Shown: positions 7,191-13,984, counted from the first letter of the stretch. The stretch: 14,255 nt of DNA from CAYZDV01 sp964477275 (GCA_964477275.1 CAYZDV010000047.1:1-14255), one strand, 5' to 3'. A program made the numbers and translations. Notes: generated from the sequence alone by a model not told the origin.

Positions 7191-7733
7191 CTATCCTTCA
7201 CAGATGATTTCTCTGAGCTTTGTCAGGTAGCCTTTGATGGAACCGTCATAAACGATGTTCTTTCGTCTGATCCTCAACCCCCCGAGCAATTCCGGGTCGA
7301 TTCGGTATTTAAGGACAACCGGTCCTTTTGTCAGTGAAGCGAGCTTTCCCTCGAGCCTTTTCTTCTGTCCGGGGGAAAGAGGAGCCACCGAAGCCACCTC
7401 ACAGGTGCTGATTCCCCTCTCGTCATTCCAGGCCTCGGCCAGGCTGTCCATGATCCCGGCAAAGAGTTCCAGCCGCTTGTTCTCCACCAGAAGCCGGATG
7501 AACCTCTTGGCTTTCTCTGCGTAGGGAAGCCTGGCCAGGATTTCATCGGCGACCCGTTTCTTTCTGGCAGCCGAGAGAAACGGGCTGTTGAGCACATCAT
7601 CGAGCTTCCTCTCCCTGTAGAGAAGTCCGGCAAAGTGGGAAAGGTCTCCGGAGACCCGGGAGAATTCCGGGTCATCCTGGAGCGATTTAATCAGCCCTTG
7701 AGTGTATCTCCGAACCAGAATCTGATTTTTCAT
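7191..7733 (-). CDS. atpH: F1Fo ATP synthase delta subunit (OSCP-type)
   Basis: Role: links the peripheral stalk (b/b') to the top of F1. Seen: 180 residues, within the family range. It starts MKNQILVRRYTQGLI, has a helical N-terminal domain with NSPFLSAARKKRV, and the conserved C-terminal segment DPELLGGLRIRRKNIVYDGSIKG. Start choice: the frame extends to a TTG at 7745, but the ATG at 7733 matches the usual delta N-terminus. Neither start has a clear Shine-Dalgarno. The gene begins 47 nt inside atpF in another frame, an unusually long overlap for two essential genes, suggesting strong translational coupling. The stop is 3 bp before atpA. Confidence 0.93.
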   Translation of the reverse strand: MKNQILVRRYTQGLIKSLQDDPEFSRVSGDLSHFAGLLYRERKLDDVLNSPFLSAARKKRVADEILARLPYAEKAKRFIRLLVENKRLELFAGIMDSLAEAWNDERGISTCEVASVAPLSPGQKKRLEGKLASLTKGPVVLKYRIDPELLGGLRIRRKNIVYDGSIKGYLTKLREIICEG

Positions 7734-8292
7734 GGATTTTATCAATTCTTTCGATGGATTTATCGATAAAGCGGGATTGAATATCCGGCCTCATCTTTTT
7801 TCTGATCCGCTGCTCGACCACAGCCGTGGCCAGATCCGCCGCGTATTTTCTGAGCTCCCGGACTCCCGCACGGAAAAGCAGCTCAATCTCCTGTCTGGCA
7901 AAGGATTTGACCTTTTCCGCTTTCCTGCGGCCGAGCTCGAGGGTCTTTTCTTTCTCACGCCGGCCTTCTGCCTCCGCCTCTTCTCTGATGCTGGCCATTT
8001 CTTTCTCCAGGCCAGCAAGGCGGACTCTGACTTCTTCCAGTCTTTTTTCGGCCTCTCTTCTGACCTGCTCCGTTTCCTCCAGAGAACGCCGGATGTCCTG
8101 CGACCTCTTCTCGAGGAAATTTCGCAGGGGTTTGCGAAGAAGGTAGGCGAGTCCCCCGAAGAGAATCAGGAAATTGATGGTCTTCCCGACAAACTCCATC
8201 AGGTGGGGCTTGTGCTCCTCTTCACCGCTGGCCATGAACATGAAAAGCGGCACAAGGAAGAGGATAACCAGAATGCCTTTTCTTTCTTCCAT
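7687..8292 (-). CDS. atpF: F1Fo ATP synthase b subunit
   Basis: Role: one arm of the peripheral stalk, membrane-anchored at its N-terminus. Seen: 201 residues from the ATG at 8292, which overlaps the atpF' stop as ATGA. A first hydrophobic stretch (about 7-21, GILVILFLVPLFMFMA) is followed by a polar acidic linker SGEEEHKPH. The true anchor then follows (VGKTINFLILFGGLAYLL, about 35-52) and RKPL, and after it a long charged coiled coil to about 180. The extra hydrophobic N-terminus looks like a cleavable signal peptide or a second membrane segment; ordinary b subunits of about 156-170 residues have only one. The C-terminal 15 codons overlap atpH. It differs clearly from the neighbouring b', so the peripheral stalk is probably a b/b' heterodimer. 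Confidence 0.93.
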   Translation of the reverse strand: MEERKGILVILFLVPLFMFMASGEEEHKPHLMEFVGKTINFLILFGGLAYLLRKPLRNFLEKRSQDIRRSLEETEQVRREAEKRLEEVRVRLAGLEKEMASIREEAEAEGRREKEKTLELGRRKAEKVKSFARQEIELLFRAGVRELRKYAADLATAVVEQRIRKKMRPDIQSRFIDKSIERIDKIHEKSDSGSEIHSRAD

Positions 8293-8708
8293 CAATGCAA
8301 AAGCTTTCGCTCTATCCTATCGGCCATACGTTCTGTCTCTGTGTTGAGCTCTTTCTTCAGGCTTTTGACCTGCTTTTCAAGCTCAACCTTGGCCTCTTCC
8401 ACCCGACGTCTGGATTCCTGACCGATCTCGGCCAGCATCCGTTCCCTCTCCTCGGCAGCCTCCCGCTTAAAGCCCTCTCTTATCTGCTGGGCCTGTGTCC
8501 TGGCCGAGCGGAGTCCTTGCTCTATTTCCGCCGCAGCCTGCTCGTAGGCTTCTGTCGATTCCTGCCGGGCCTTCTGGCTTTCCTGAATCCTGGAATTGCG
8601 CTCATTCATGACGGACTTCAGGGGCTTGAAAAACACCCTGGAGAGAACAAAGACCAGAACCCATACAATCAGAAAAATGACGATGAGGCTTATGTCTATC
8701 GAAATCAT
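8292..8708 (-). CDS. atpF': F1Fo ATP synthase b' subunit (second b-type subunit)
   Basis: Role: second arm of the peripheral stalk. Seen: 138 residues. One N-terminal membrane helix (about 4-25, IDISLIVIFLIVWVLVFVLS) is followed by RVFFKPLKSVMNERNSRI and a continuous charged coiled coil to the end. It lacks the signal-like leader of the next gene, as expected for b' encoded just before b. Known: separate b and b' subunits occur in phototrophs and in several other phyla. It begins 42 bp after folC with no clear Shine-Dalgarno, and it is the first ATP synthase gene of the cluster. No a or c subunit gene precedes it. A relative assignment of b versus b' rests on order and length. Confidence 0.88.
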   Translation of the reverse strand: MISIDISLIVIFLIVWVLVFVLSRVFFKPLKSVMNERNSRIQESQKARQESTEAYEQAAAEIEQGLRSARTQAQQIREGFKREAAEERERMLAEIGQESRRRVEEAKVELEKQVKSLKKELNTETERMADRIERKLLH

Positions 8709-8750
8709 TGTCGACGAAGACGCGAAAAACGAGGCAAAAATTTACCATTT

Positions 8751-10064
8751 TTATCCTGAAAATGCAACATGGGGACGGTCCTTACCTGACTTCTTAATCT
8801 CTCCGACAAGGAAGAGGGAGCCGGCGACCAGAACGCATCCATCCGGACCGGCAAGACGCTGAGCCAGGCTGAAAGCCCGATGAGGGTCGGATTCCAGAAC
8901 AAACCGGTCCCTGAAAGCCGGGGCCCTCTCCATTATCTCTTCCGGAGAGGATGACCTGAAATACGGGAAGCGGGTGAGGATGACCCGCTCGGCCAGAGGG
9001 AAAAGGAGGCGGGCCACCTTTTCCACCTCTTTATCGCGCATGATGGCAAAGACGAGGATCAGGGGGGAGGGAAGAAAATCCCGGGCGTACTTTCTCAGCG
9101 CCTGAGCTCCCTCCACGTTGTGGGCCCCGTCTAAAACGACGAGCGGACGGCAGGAGATGACCTCCAGCCGTCCCGGCCACCCGGCTGTCTCCACGCCCTC
9201 GACGATCTTTTTTTTCTCCAGTCTTCGCCAGGTTCGGGAAAGCTGTTCGGAGGCAACGATGGCCACCGCCGCATTCCTTCCTTGGTGCTCACCGCGCAGG
9301 GAAGGAGAAAACACATATTTTTCTCGCCCGGATTGATAGACGAAGGACAGTCTTTCCGTCTTTCTCTCCACAACAAAGCACCCCTCTCTGTCGAAGACGC
9401 CTGAGAAAGGAGCTTGCAGCTCCTCGGCCCGCTTCTTGATAGTCAGGTAAGCCTCTCTCCTCTCGACTCCACAGACGACGGGCACGCCGGTTTTGATAAT
9501 CCCGGCTTTCTCAAAAGCAATCTGGTCCAGCCCCTCCCCCAAATACTGCTGATGCTCGCCAGATATGGTGGTGATGACCGAGACCCGGGGCACAACCACG
9601 TTGGTCGCATCGAGCCTCCCGCCCATGCCCACTTCAAGCACGGCGATATCCACATTCTGCTCCTCAAAATGAAGGAACGCAAGGCAGGTCAGCAGCTCGA
9701 AATAGGTCGGAGGGGTGAGCAATCGCCGGGCCGCGATGAGCTCTTCGATCTTCTTCCTGAGGACAGTCAGGGTCCGGCAGAAGTCTTTCCTGGCAATGGG
9801 CACTTCTCCCACCCGCACTCTCTCTTCGACCTTGACCAGATGGGGAGAGGTGAAAAGGCCAACCCGGAACCCATGAAGGGAGAGAATCCTGCTCAGCATG
9901 GCGCAGACCGAGCCCTTTCCATTGGTCCCGGCCACCAGAACAGAGGCGTATCTCTGGTGGGGATTGTTGAAGGAAGAAAGGACCGTGCGGACGTTATCCA
10001 GGCCGAATTTGATGCCCAGATTCTGGATCCGCTCGAGATATTTCAGGCACTGGGTGTAGTTCAT
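8751..10064 (-). CDS. folC: Folylpolyglutamate synthase / dihydrofolate synthase (Mur ligase family)
   Basis: Role: ATP-dependent addition of glutamate to dihydropteroate and/or folates in the cytoplasm. Seen: 437 residues. P-loop VAGTNGKGS at 44-52, FTSPHL at 71-76, LEVGMGGRLDATN at 143-155, and a segment with H171 and LGEGLDQIAFEKAGIIK at about 175-191 that matches the Mur-ligase centre. VVLDGAHNVEGAQAL in the C-terminal domain is also typical. All expected motifs are intact. The ATG overlaps the accD stop as ATGA; upstream bases are CT-rich with no Shine-Dalgarno, so coupling to accD is likely. The accD-folC pairing is a common bacterial gene order. Whether it has both synthase activities cannot be told from sequence. 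Confidence 0.96.
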   Translation of the reverse strand: MNYTQCLKYLERIQNLGIKFGLDNVRTVLSSFNNPHQRYASVLVAGTNGKGSVCAMLSRILSLHGFRVGLFTSPHLVKVEERVRVGEVPIARKDFCRTLTVLRKKIEELIAARRLLTPPTYFELLTCLAFLHFEEQNVDIAVLEVGMGGRLDATNVVVPRVSVITTISGEHQQYLGEGLDQIAFEKAGIIKTGVPVVCGVERREAYLTIKKRAEELQAPFSGVFDREGCFVVERKTERLSFVYQSGREKYVFSPSLRGEHQGRNAAVAIVASEQLSRTWRRLEKKKIVEGVETAGWPGRLEVISCRPLVVLDGAHNVEGAQALRKYARDFLPSPLILVFAIMRDKEVEKVARLLFPLAERVILTRFPYFRSSSPEEIMERAPAFRDRFVLESDPHRAFSLAQRLAGPDGCVLVAGSLFLVGEIKKSGKDRPHVAFSG

Positions 10065-10852
10065 GGAGGACGATTGAGGAAGAGACGGAGCGCCCGAATC
10101 AGGGACGACCGCAGGTGTTTCCGCTCGACCACGCCATCGAGCATGCCGTGCTCGAGCAGAAACTCCGAACTCTGGAAACCCTTGGGCAGCTTCTCCTTGA
10201 TGGTCTGTTCGATCACCCTCGGACCGGCAAACCCGATCAGCGCATGGGGCTCGGCGATGTTGATATCGCCCAACATGGCGAAGCTGGCCGTCACCCCGCC
10301 GGTTGTGGGATCAGCCAGGACGGATATGTAAGGAATTCCGGCCTCATCCAGCCGGGCAATCGCCGCGCTGGTCTTCATCAGCTGCATCAAAGAATAGACT
10401 CCCTCCTGCATCCTCGCTCCTCCCGAAGAGGAGACGACGATAAGGGGCAGGCGTTCTTTGAGAGCCCGTTCCGCAGCTCTGGTGATTTTCTCCCCGACGA
10501 CAGACCCCATGCTGCCGCCCATAAACGCAAAGTCCATGGCACAGATGATGACTTTTATCTCCCCCATGGTGCCCGTCGCGTTCAACACCGCCTCGGGAAG
10601 CGAGGTTCGTTTACTGTTTTCCATCAGCCTTTCCGAATACTTCATGGTGTCTTCGAAATGAAGGGAGTCTCTGGGCAGGACGTTCTGGTCAAAGAGCTCA
10701 TACCGGCCGTCGTCAAAGAGCATGGCCAGCCGTTCCGGAGCTGAGAGCCGGAAGTGAAAATGACAGGCCGGGCAGACCGACAGGTTGTCCAGGATATCCT
10801 GTTTGTACAGGATACGGCGGCAGTTGTTGCAGCGTGTCCACAGTTGATCCAT
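10061..10852 (-). CDS. accD: Acetyl-CoA carboxylase carboxyltransferase beta subunit
   Basis: Role: with AccA, transfers the carboxyl group from carboxybiotin to acetyl-CoA, giving malonyl-CoA for fatty-acid synthesis. Seen: 263 residues. A zinc ribbon with C8, C11, C27 and C30 opens the protein. The crotonase-type core has MDFAFMGGSMGSVVGEK at about 106-122, SSSGGARMQEG at 141-151, DPTTGGVTASFAMLGD at 181-196 and FAGPRVIEQT at 208-217. Slightly shorter than the E. coli protein (about 300), mostly at the termini; catalytic parts are complete. AccA is not in the window. It starts 38 bp after the receiver gene and its stop overlaps folC. No strong Shine-Dalgarno is visible. Confidence 0.97.
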   Translation of the reverse strand: MDQLWTRCNNCRRILYKQDILDNLSVCPACHFHFRLSAPERLAMLFDDGRYELFDQNVLPRDSLHFEDTMKYSERLMENSKRTSLPEAVLNATGTMGEIKVIICAMDFAFMGGSMGSVVGEKITRAAERALKERLPLIVVSSSGGARMQEGVYSLMQLMKTSAAIARLDEAGIPYISVLADPTTGGVTASFAMLGDINIAEPHALIGFAGPRVIEQTIKEKLPKGFQSSEFLLEHGMLDGVVERKHLRSSLIRALRLFLNRPP

Positions 10853-10890
10853 CGCCGTTCACTGAATGATGAATGATATTGATTTGAGAA

Positions 10891-11376
10891 CTATTCTTTT
10901 TTTCCCGAAGATATTTTTTTGAGCCTTTCGGCGAGACTCTTGATGACCGCATCCGCTCCAGGGAGGTCAGGGAGTTCGGGAATGTCTCCCTCCACCTCAG
11001 CCTCGTTCCGAATCATTTTCAACGCGCTCTCCACCAGTTTGTTCTTGTCGTAGGGTTTCTCAAAGTAGTCGGTGGCTCCCAGCGTGCGCAGAGCCTCATT
11101 GCGGTACTGATGCCCTTTGTAGACGCCGGTGACGATGATGACCGGAACCGCCCCCTTGCTATCATGGACAATCTTCTCGGTCAGGTCAAACCCGTGCATC
11201 CGGGGAAGCATGGCTTCGAGGATGACCAAATCCGGGGCCTCCTCTTTGTATTTCTCATAACCAGCGACGCCATCCCTGGCTTTAATCACCTCGACGTTGC
11301 GGTTTTCAAAAAGCTCGGCCAGCGAGTCGAGGCTTTTCAAGTCATAATCAACGATCAGGATTTTTTTTCCAGACAT
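10891..11376 (-). CDS. CheY-like receiver-domain protein with Glu at the phospho-acceptor site
   Basis: Seen: 161 residues, one receiver domain (about 4-122) and a short tail ending in an amphipathic helix (AVIKSLAERLKKI). The fold markers are present: KILIVD at 5-10, T83 in VIIVTG, and K107 in DYFEKPYD. The phosphorylated Asp, expected in DLVIL-D-xMLP, is Glu (E54, codon GAA at 11215-11217). The acidic pair is D10-Y11-D12 instead of the usual D-D or D-E. Known: Glu at this place can mimic phosphorylation, and such receivers often act without a kinase. There is no DNA-binding output domain, and no histidine kinase in the window. It is the first gene after a good promoter and heads the accD-folC-atp operon. 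Function is unknown; a constitutively active protein-interaction module is inferred. Confidence 0.88.
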   Translation of the reverse strand: MSGKKILIVDYDLKSLDSLAELFENRNVEVIKARDGVAGYEKYKEEAPDLVILEAMLPRMHGFDLTEKIVHDSKGAVPVIIVTGVYKGHQYRNEALRTLGATDYFEKPYDKNKLVESALKMIRNEAEVEGDIPELPDLPGADAVIKSLAERLKKISSGKKE

Positions 11377-11392
11377 TCTTCAACCCGCAACA

Positions 11393-11421
11393 ATTCTAAA
11401 ATAAACATCTTATATTGTCAA
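11393..11421 (-). promoter_or_regulatory. Sigma70-type promoter for the receiver-accD-folC-atp operon
   Basis: On the minus strand a perfect TTGACA (-35, 11416-11421) is followed by a 17-bp spacer and TAGAAT (-10, 11393-11398, five of six consensus). The surroundings are AT-rich. Predicted transcription would start near 11386, only about 10 nt before the ATG at 11376, so the leader is very short. No other promoter of this quality is seen at the gene joints further along the operon, although internal ones inside genes cannot be excluded. Confidence 0.7.
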
Positions 11422-11435
11422 TAAATAGAATGGAG

Positions 11436-11468
11436 TGGGAAATCCTATCATTTTTATATGATTTCCCA
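11436..11468. repeat. Perfect 9-bp inverted repeat upstream of the operon promoter
   Basis: TGGGAAATC (11436-11444) and GATTTCCCA (11460-11468) are perfect inverted repeats with a 15-nt AT-rich loop. The repeat ends 14 bp upstream of the -35 box. It could be a binding site for a dimeric regulator of the long operon. Reading on the plus strand it is followed after 6 nt by a run of seven T, so a weak plus-strand terminator is an alternative, but no plus-strand gene ends nearby. Confidence 0.5.
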
Positions 11469-11540
11469 TGCGACTTTTTTTCTCCGGGCAGGTCAAGCAA
11501 GACTTTGGCAGTCCCTTGACTCCCATTTTTTCCCGGGGAA

Positions 11541-11570
11541 ACAAAAAGGGGAGGACGGAAGTCCTCCCCT
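11541..11570 (-). terminator. Intrinsic terminator after the DUF4097 gene
   Basis: GGGGAGGAC (11548-11556) and GTCCTCCCC (11561-11569) form a perfect 9-bp GC-rich stem with a 4-nt loop. On the minus strand it is followed at once by TTTTTGTTT. It lies 22 bp after the DUF4097 stop and separates the sigma/anti-sigma unit from the receiver-led operon. Confidence 0.88.
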
Positions 11571-11591
11571 GCTGCGGAAGACGGGTTGAAG

Positions 11592-12554
11592 TTATTCTTT
11601 CTTGAGAACGATATCGCCGCTGAAGGTGGACAGCTTGAGAATCGCTCCTCCTCTGTCGACGACACCCTCAATTTTTTTATCGCTCATCCTGCCGGAGACC
11701 CTGATTTCGAAATCGCTTTCGATATCGCCGCTGAAGGTGGAGGCCTCCAGCTCAAAAGCAGAGCCAGAAGGCAGGGATATCCGGACATCCCCGCTGAACG
11801 AGGTGAGACTGTAGCGGCCATCAGGGCGGAGCTTTCCCTGGTAAACGATCGAACCGCTGACCGCACGGCCATCCACGGTCCTGGCCTCGGAGATATCCAC
11901 CAGTTCAATTTTCCCTGTGACGATGTTGACCTTTATCGCGCCCTTCATTCTTTTTGCGCTGACGTCCCCGGTGGTCACATTCAGGTCCGCATCCCCGGCC
12001 ACTTCCTCGATGGTCAGATTGCCGGTCACCACAGAGCTGTCCACACTGCCGCCCACTTTTCTGATTTCGGCATTTCCGGTCACCAGTTTCAGCTTCACCG
12101 AGCCGCCGATTCCATCCAAAGCAACCTTCCCCGTCACGTTGGTTATTCTGACCGAAGCCCGGACTGGAACCCAGAGGCGGTAATCCACGGACACGTTTAA
12201 CGATTCCGTCCGCCATTTTCTCTGCTCGGGATACTCGGTCTTGATGCGAACGGTGCCGTTTTTCTTCTCGACTTCAATCCTGACTTTCTCGGCATCCTCT
12301 CTGGCCTTATCAGAGGTGCCGGCCTTTGAAACTTTCAGAGCCTCGATCTTCACCTCATCTCTGTCCCAGCTTTTCACCTCGATATCGCCCGCGACGTTGG
12401 TCAAATCCACGGTCCCATCCTTGGCCATGGCAACCGTTTTCCCGAACTTCTCTTCGTATTTCTCTCCGGCTGATGCTTGCCCGGCCATTAGAGCGATGAT
12501 GAGAAAAACTCCGGACAGCACGGCTGACCTTCTGAGATGTGTGTGTGAATTCAT
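11592..12554 (-). CDS. Secreted DUF4097-family beta-repeat protein
   Basis: Seen: 320 residues from the ATG at 12554. A signal peptide is clear: basic HLRRS, hydrophobic AVLSGVFLIIALMAG, and ASA at 27-29 as likely cleavage site. The mature protein is a series of short beta strands with TG/SG turns: DLTNVAGDIEV near 50-60, ITNVTGK at 137-143, then VTGN, TTGD and VTGK, and near the end three SFSGD/TFSGD copies. From G142 to G214 a glycine falls at every ninth residue. Known: DUF4097/DUF4098 proteins are predicted beta-solenoid envelope proteins, often encoded beside ECF sigma/anti-sigma pairs; function is unknown. Start evidence: AAGGAGG (12562-12568) lies 7 nt before this ATG; the upstream TTG at 12584 lacks such a site. 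It is the last gene of the sigma unit, 26 bp after the anti-sigma gene, before a strong terminator. Confidence 0.88.
   Translation of the reverse strand: MNSHTHLRRSAVLSGVFLIIALMAGQASAGEKYEEKFGKTVAMAKDGTVDLTNVAGDIEVKSWDRDEVKIEALKVSKAGTSDKAREDAEKVRIEVEKKNGTVRIKTEYPEQRKWRTESLNVSVDYRLWVPVRASVRITNVTGKVALDGIGGSVKLKLVTGNAEIRKVGGSVDSSVVTGNLTIEEVAGDADLNVTTGDVSAKRMKGAIKVNIVTGKIELVDISEARTVDGRAVSGSIVYQGKLRPDGRYSLTSFSGDVRISLPSGSAFELEASTFSGDIESDFEIRVSGRMSDKKIEGVVDRGGAILKLSTFSGDIVLKKE
11609..11741. repeat. Pair of identical 22-bp direct repeats inside the DUF4097 gene
   Basis: The same 22 bases, beginning CGATATCGCCGCTGAAGG, occur at 11609-11630 and 11720-11741. They encode the STFSGDI motif twice. The identity at DNA level, including third positions, suggests recent copying of a motif inside the gene or strong constraint, rather than a mobile element. 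Confidence 0.75.
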
Positions 12555-12561
12555 GATGATT

Positions 12562-12568
12562 CCTCCTT
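12562..12568 (-). promoter_or_regulatory. Strong ribosome binding site deciding the DUF4097 start
   Basis: The minus strand reads AAGGAGG, ending 7 nt before the ATG at 12554. It is the best Shine-Dalgarno in the window and excludes the earlier in-frame TTG as the main start. Confidence 0.85.
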
Positions 12569-12580
12569 TTCGATATATGA

Positions 12581-13285
12581 TCAAATTTTTATCGCCTCTC
12601 TATTCAGGGACTGTTCCTGCTGGAGCTCCACCATTCCCTGCAGGAAATCCAGCTTTCCCCTGTAAGCCGCCAGAAGAATGTTCCGGGCATCGATGTTCCC
12701 TGGTTCCTGGAGCACGGCCTGCCTGCAGGCCTGGAGAGTGGCGTCGATGACCCGGAGGTTTGTCTGGAAAACCTCGATAAGCCGGGAGTCCAGGTGTCCT
12801 TCCTGGCCGGAGACGGCTTCCATCAACGCCTCGATGGCTTTCTGGTAATGGGCCTCGGCCTCGTCCAGTTTAATTAGAGCGTACGCCCGGGGATCCCTCG
12901 ACTTCAGGACATCCTCTCCCGCCCGGTAAAGGAGCCCGACGGTCAAACCCGCGATAATAGCCACCAGAAGCAGGGCCGCACTCAGCACCCACTTGAAATG
13001 CGGGCGGGAAAAGAACGGTGCCAGCCTGGTTTTCCTTCTGGCCTCAAAGGAAATGACCCTCTGCTCCTCAGGTTGAAGCCTTTCCTTTATTTTCAGCCAG
13101 ACGCGGGGCGAAGGGCTGAGCTTTTCTAACTCCCGGGCCCCGGAGGCGATTTTCTGGAATTCTTCGAAAAGCTTCCCGCAGTCCGGGCAGCAAGCAAGGT
13201 GCTTCTTCAGACGGGTCCTCTCTCTGGCTGCAATGTTCCCGTCGATGAGGTGGGAAATCTGTTTTCTGGCTCTGGTGCATCTCAT
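12581..13285 (-). CDS. Membrane-bound anti-sigma factor with HC2 zinc-binding motif
   Basis: Role: expected to hold the cognate ECF sigma factor inactive at the membrane. Seen: 234 residues. The N-terminal anti-sigma domain has HLACCPDC, i.e. H29-x3-C33-x2-C36, with C3 as possible extra ligand. A linker follows, then one membrane helix at about 98-120 (WVLSAALLLVAIIAGLTVGLL). The outer part (121-234) is all helical, with YQKAIEALMEAVSGQ and ACRQAVLQEPGNIDARNILL resembling TPR-like packing, perhaps the sensor. The ATG at 13285 has GAGGAGAGAGG just upstream and follows the sigma gene by 12 bp. N-in/C-out topology is inferred from the motif order. The signal it senses is unknown. Confidence 0.9.
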   Translation of the reverse strand: MRCTRARKQISHLIDGNIAARERTRLKKHLACCPDCGKLFEEFQKIASGARELEKLSPSPRVWLKIKERLQPEEQRVISFEARRKTRLAPFFSRPHFKWVLSAALLLVAIIAGLTVGLLYRAGEDVLKSRDPRAYALIKLDEAEAHYQKAIEALMEAVSGQEGHLDSRLIEVFQTNLRVIDATLQACRQAVLQEPGNIDARNILLAAYRGKLDFLQGMVELQQEQSLNREAIKI

Positions 13286-13297
13286 GGCCCTCTCTCC

Positions 13298-13984
13298 TCA
13301 GAAAATCTTTTTTCTCTCCAGGCAGTCCCGGATTTTCATCCTGGCCTTGAACAGTTGAGATTTAGAGGTGCCCACCGTACATCCCAGAACAGGAGCGATT
13401 TCCTCATGCTTGAAGCCTTGAACATCATGAAGAAGGAAGATGGTTTTCATCCTCTGCGGCAGGGTCTGGATGGCTTCATCCAGCGACTCCTTCAGCATCT
13501 GGTCGCTGGCCGGGTGAACATTTCCCTCCAGAACCCCTTCCACTTCTCTCAGAGGAATGGCCTGCTGGAGCCGGATTCTGTTCTCCCGCAGATAGCTGTA
13601 GCAGGCGTTGATGGCGATCCGGTACAACCAGCCGGTAAAAGTGTCTGCGCTCCTCAGCTTCTGAATATGAGTGAAAACCTTGACAAAAATCTCCTGCAGC
13701 AGATCCTCGGCGGCTTCCCTGTTATAGGTATGACGGTAAACGACGTTGAAGATGCGGCGGCTGAAATGCTGGTAGATGCCCTCCATGGCCCTGAGGTCAC
13801 CCTCCCGGCTCCGGGTGATCAATTCCTCAATTCGAGCGAACTCCTGAAGGCCGGTTTCTGCAGTGGGCCTTCCCTCTTCGTCAGCCACCATTTCTCCTGC
13901 GGCGCTTTGTCCCATTTTAGCAAATTGATAAGAAAATAAGCTATTGAGCGGCCCGAAGGCGGCGCTGGCTTCCGCGAACATCAT
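13298..13984 (-). CDS. ECF-family RNA polymerase sigma factor (sigma-24 type)
   Basis: Role: directs RNA polymerase to a small set of stress or envelope genes. Seen: 228 residues from the ATG at 13984. Region 2 runs at about 54-138, with EDLLQEIFVKVFTHIQKL and FTGWLYRIAINACYSYLRENR. Region 4 lies at about 171-224, with LPQRMKTIFLLHDVQGFKHE then EEIAPVLGCTVGTSKSQLFKARMKIRD, the helix-turn-helix. There is no region 3, as usual for ECFs. About 50 residues precede region 2, longer than typical. Start evidence: AGGAG (13995-13999) lies 10 nt before the ATG. A GTG at 14002 has no ribosome site; internal ATGs at 13915 and 13891 would remove the extension. The anti-sigma gene follows by 12 bp. Confidence 0.93.
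   Translation of the reverse strand: MMFAEASAAFGPLNSLFSYQFAKMGQSAAGEMVADEEGRPTAETGLQEFARIEELITRSREGDLRAMEGIYQHFSRRIFNVVYRHTYNREAAEDLLQEIFVKVFTHIQKLRSADTFTGWLYRIAINACYSYLRENRIRLQQAIPLREVEGVLEGNVHPASDQMLKESLDEAIQTLPQRMKTIFLLHDVQGFKHEEIAPVLGCTVGTSKSQLFKARMKIRDCLERKKIF

Noticed and set aside
6306..7337. A 343-residue open frame on the plus strand, and similar long plus-strand frames at 4155-4991 and 9414-10331
   Set aside because: They lie antisense to atpA/atpH, atpD/atpG and folC/accD, whose protein motifs are unmistakable. Their translations show no family motif and no ribosome sites.
11484..11520. GTCAAG / CTTGAC inverted pair near 11490-11520
   Set aside because: Arms are only 6 bp with a long spacer in a low-information stretch; expected by chance.
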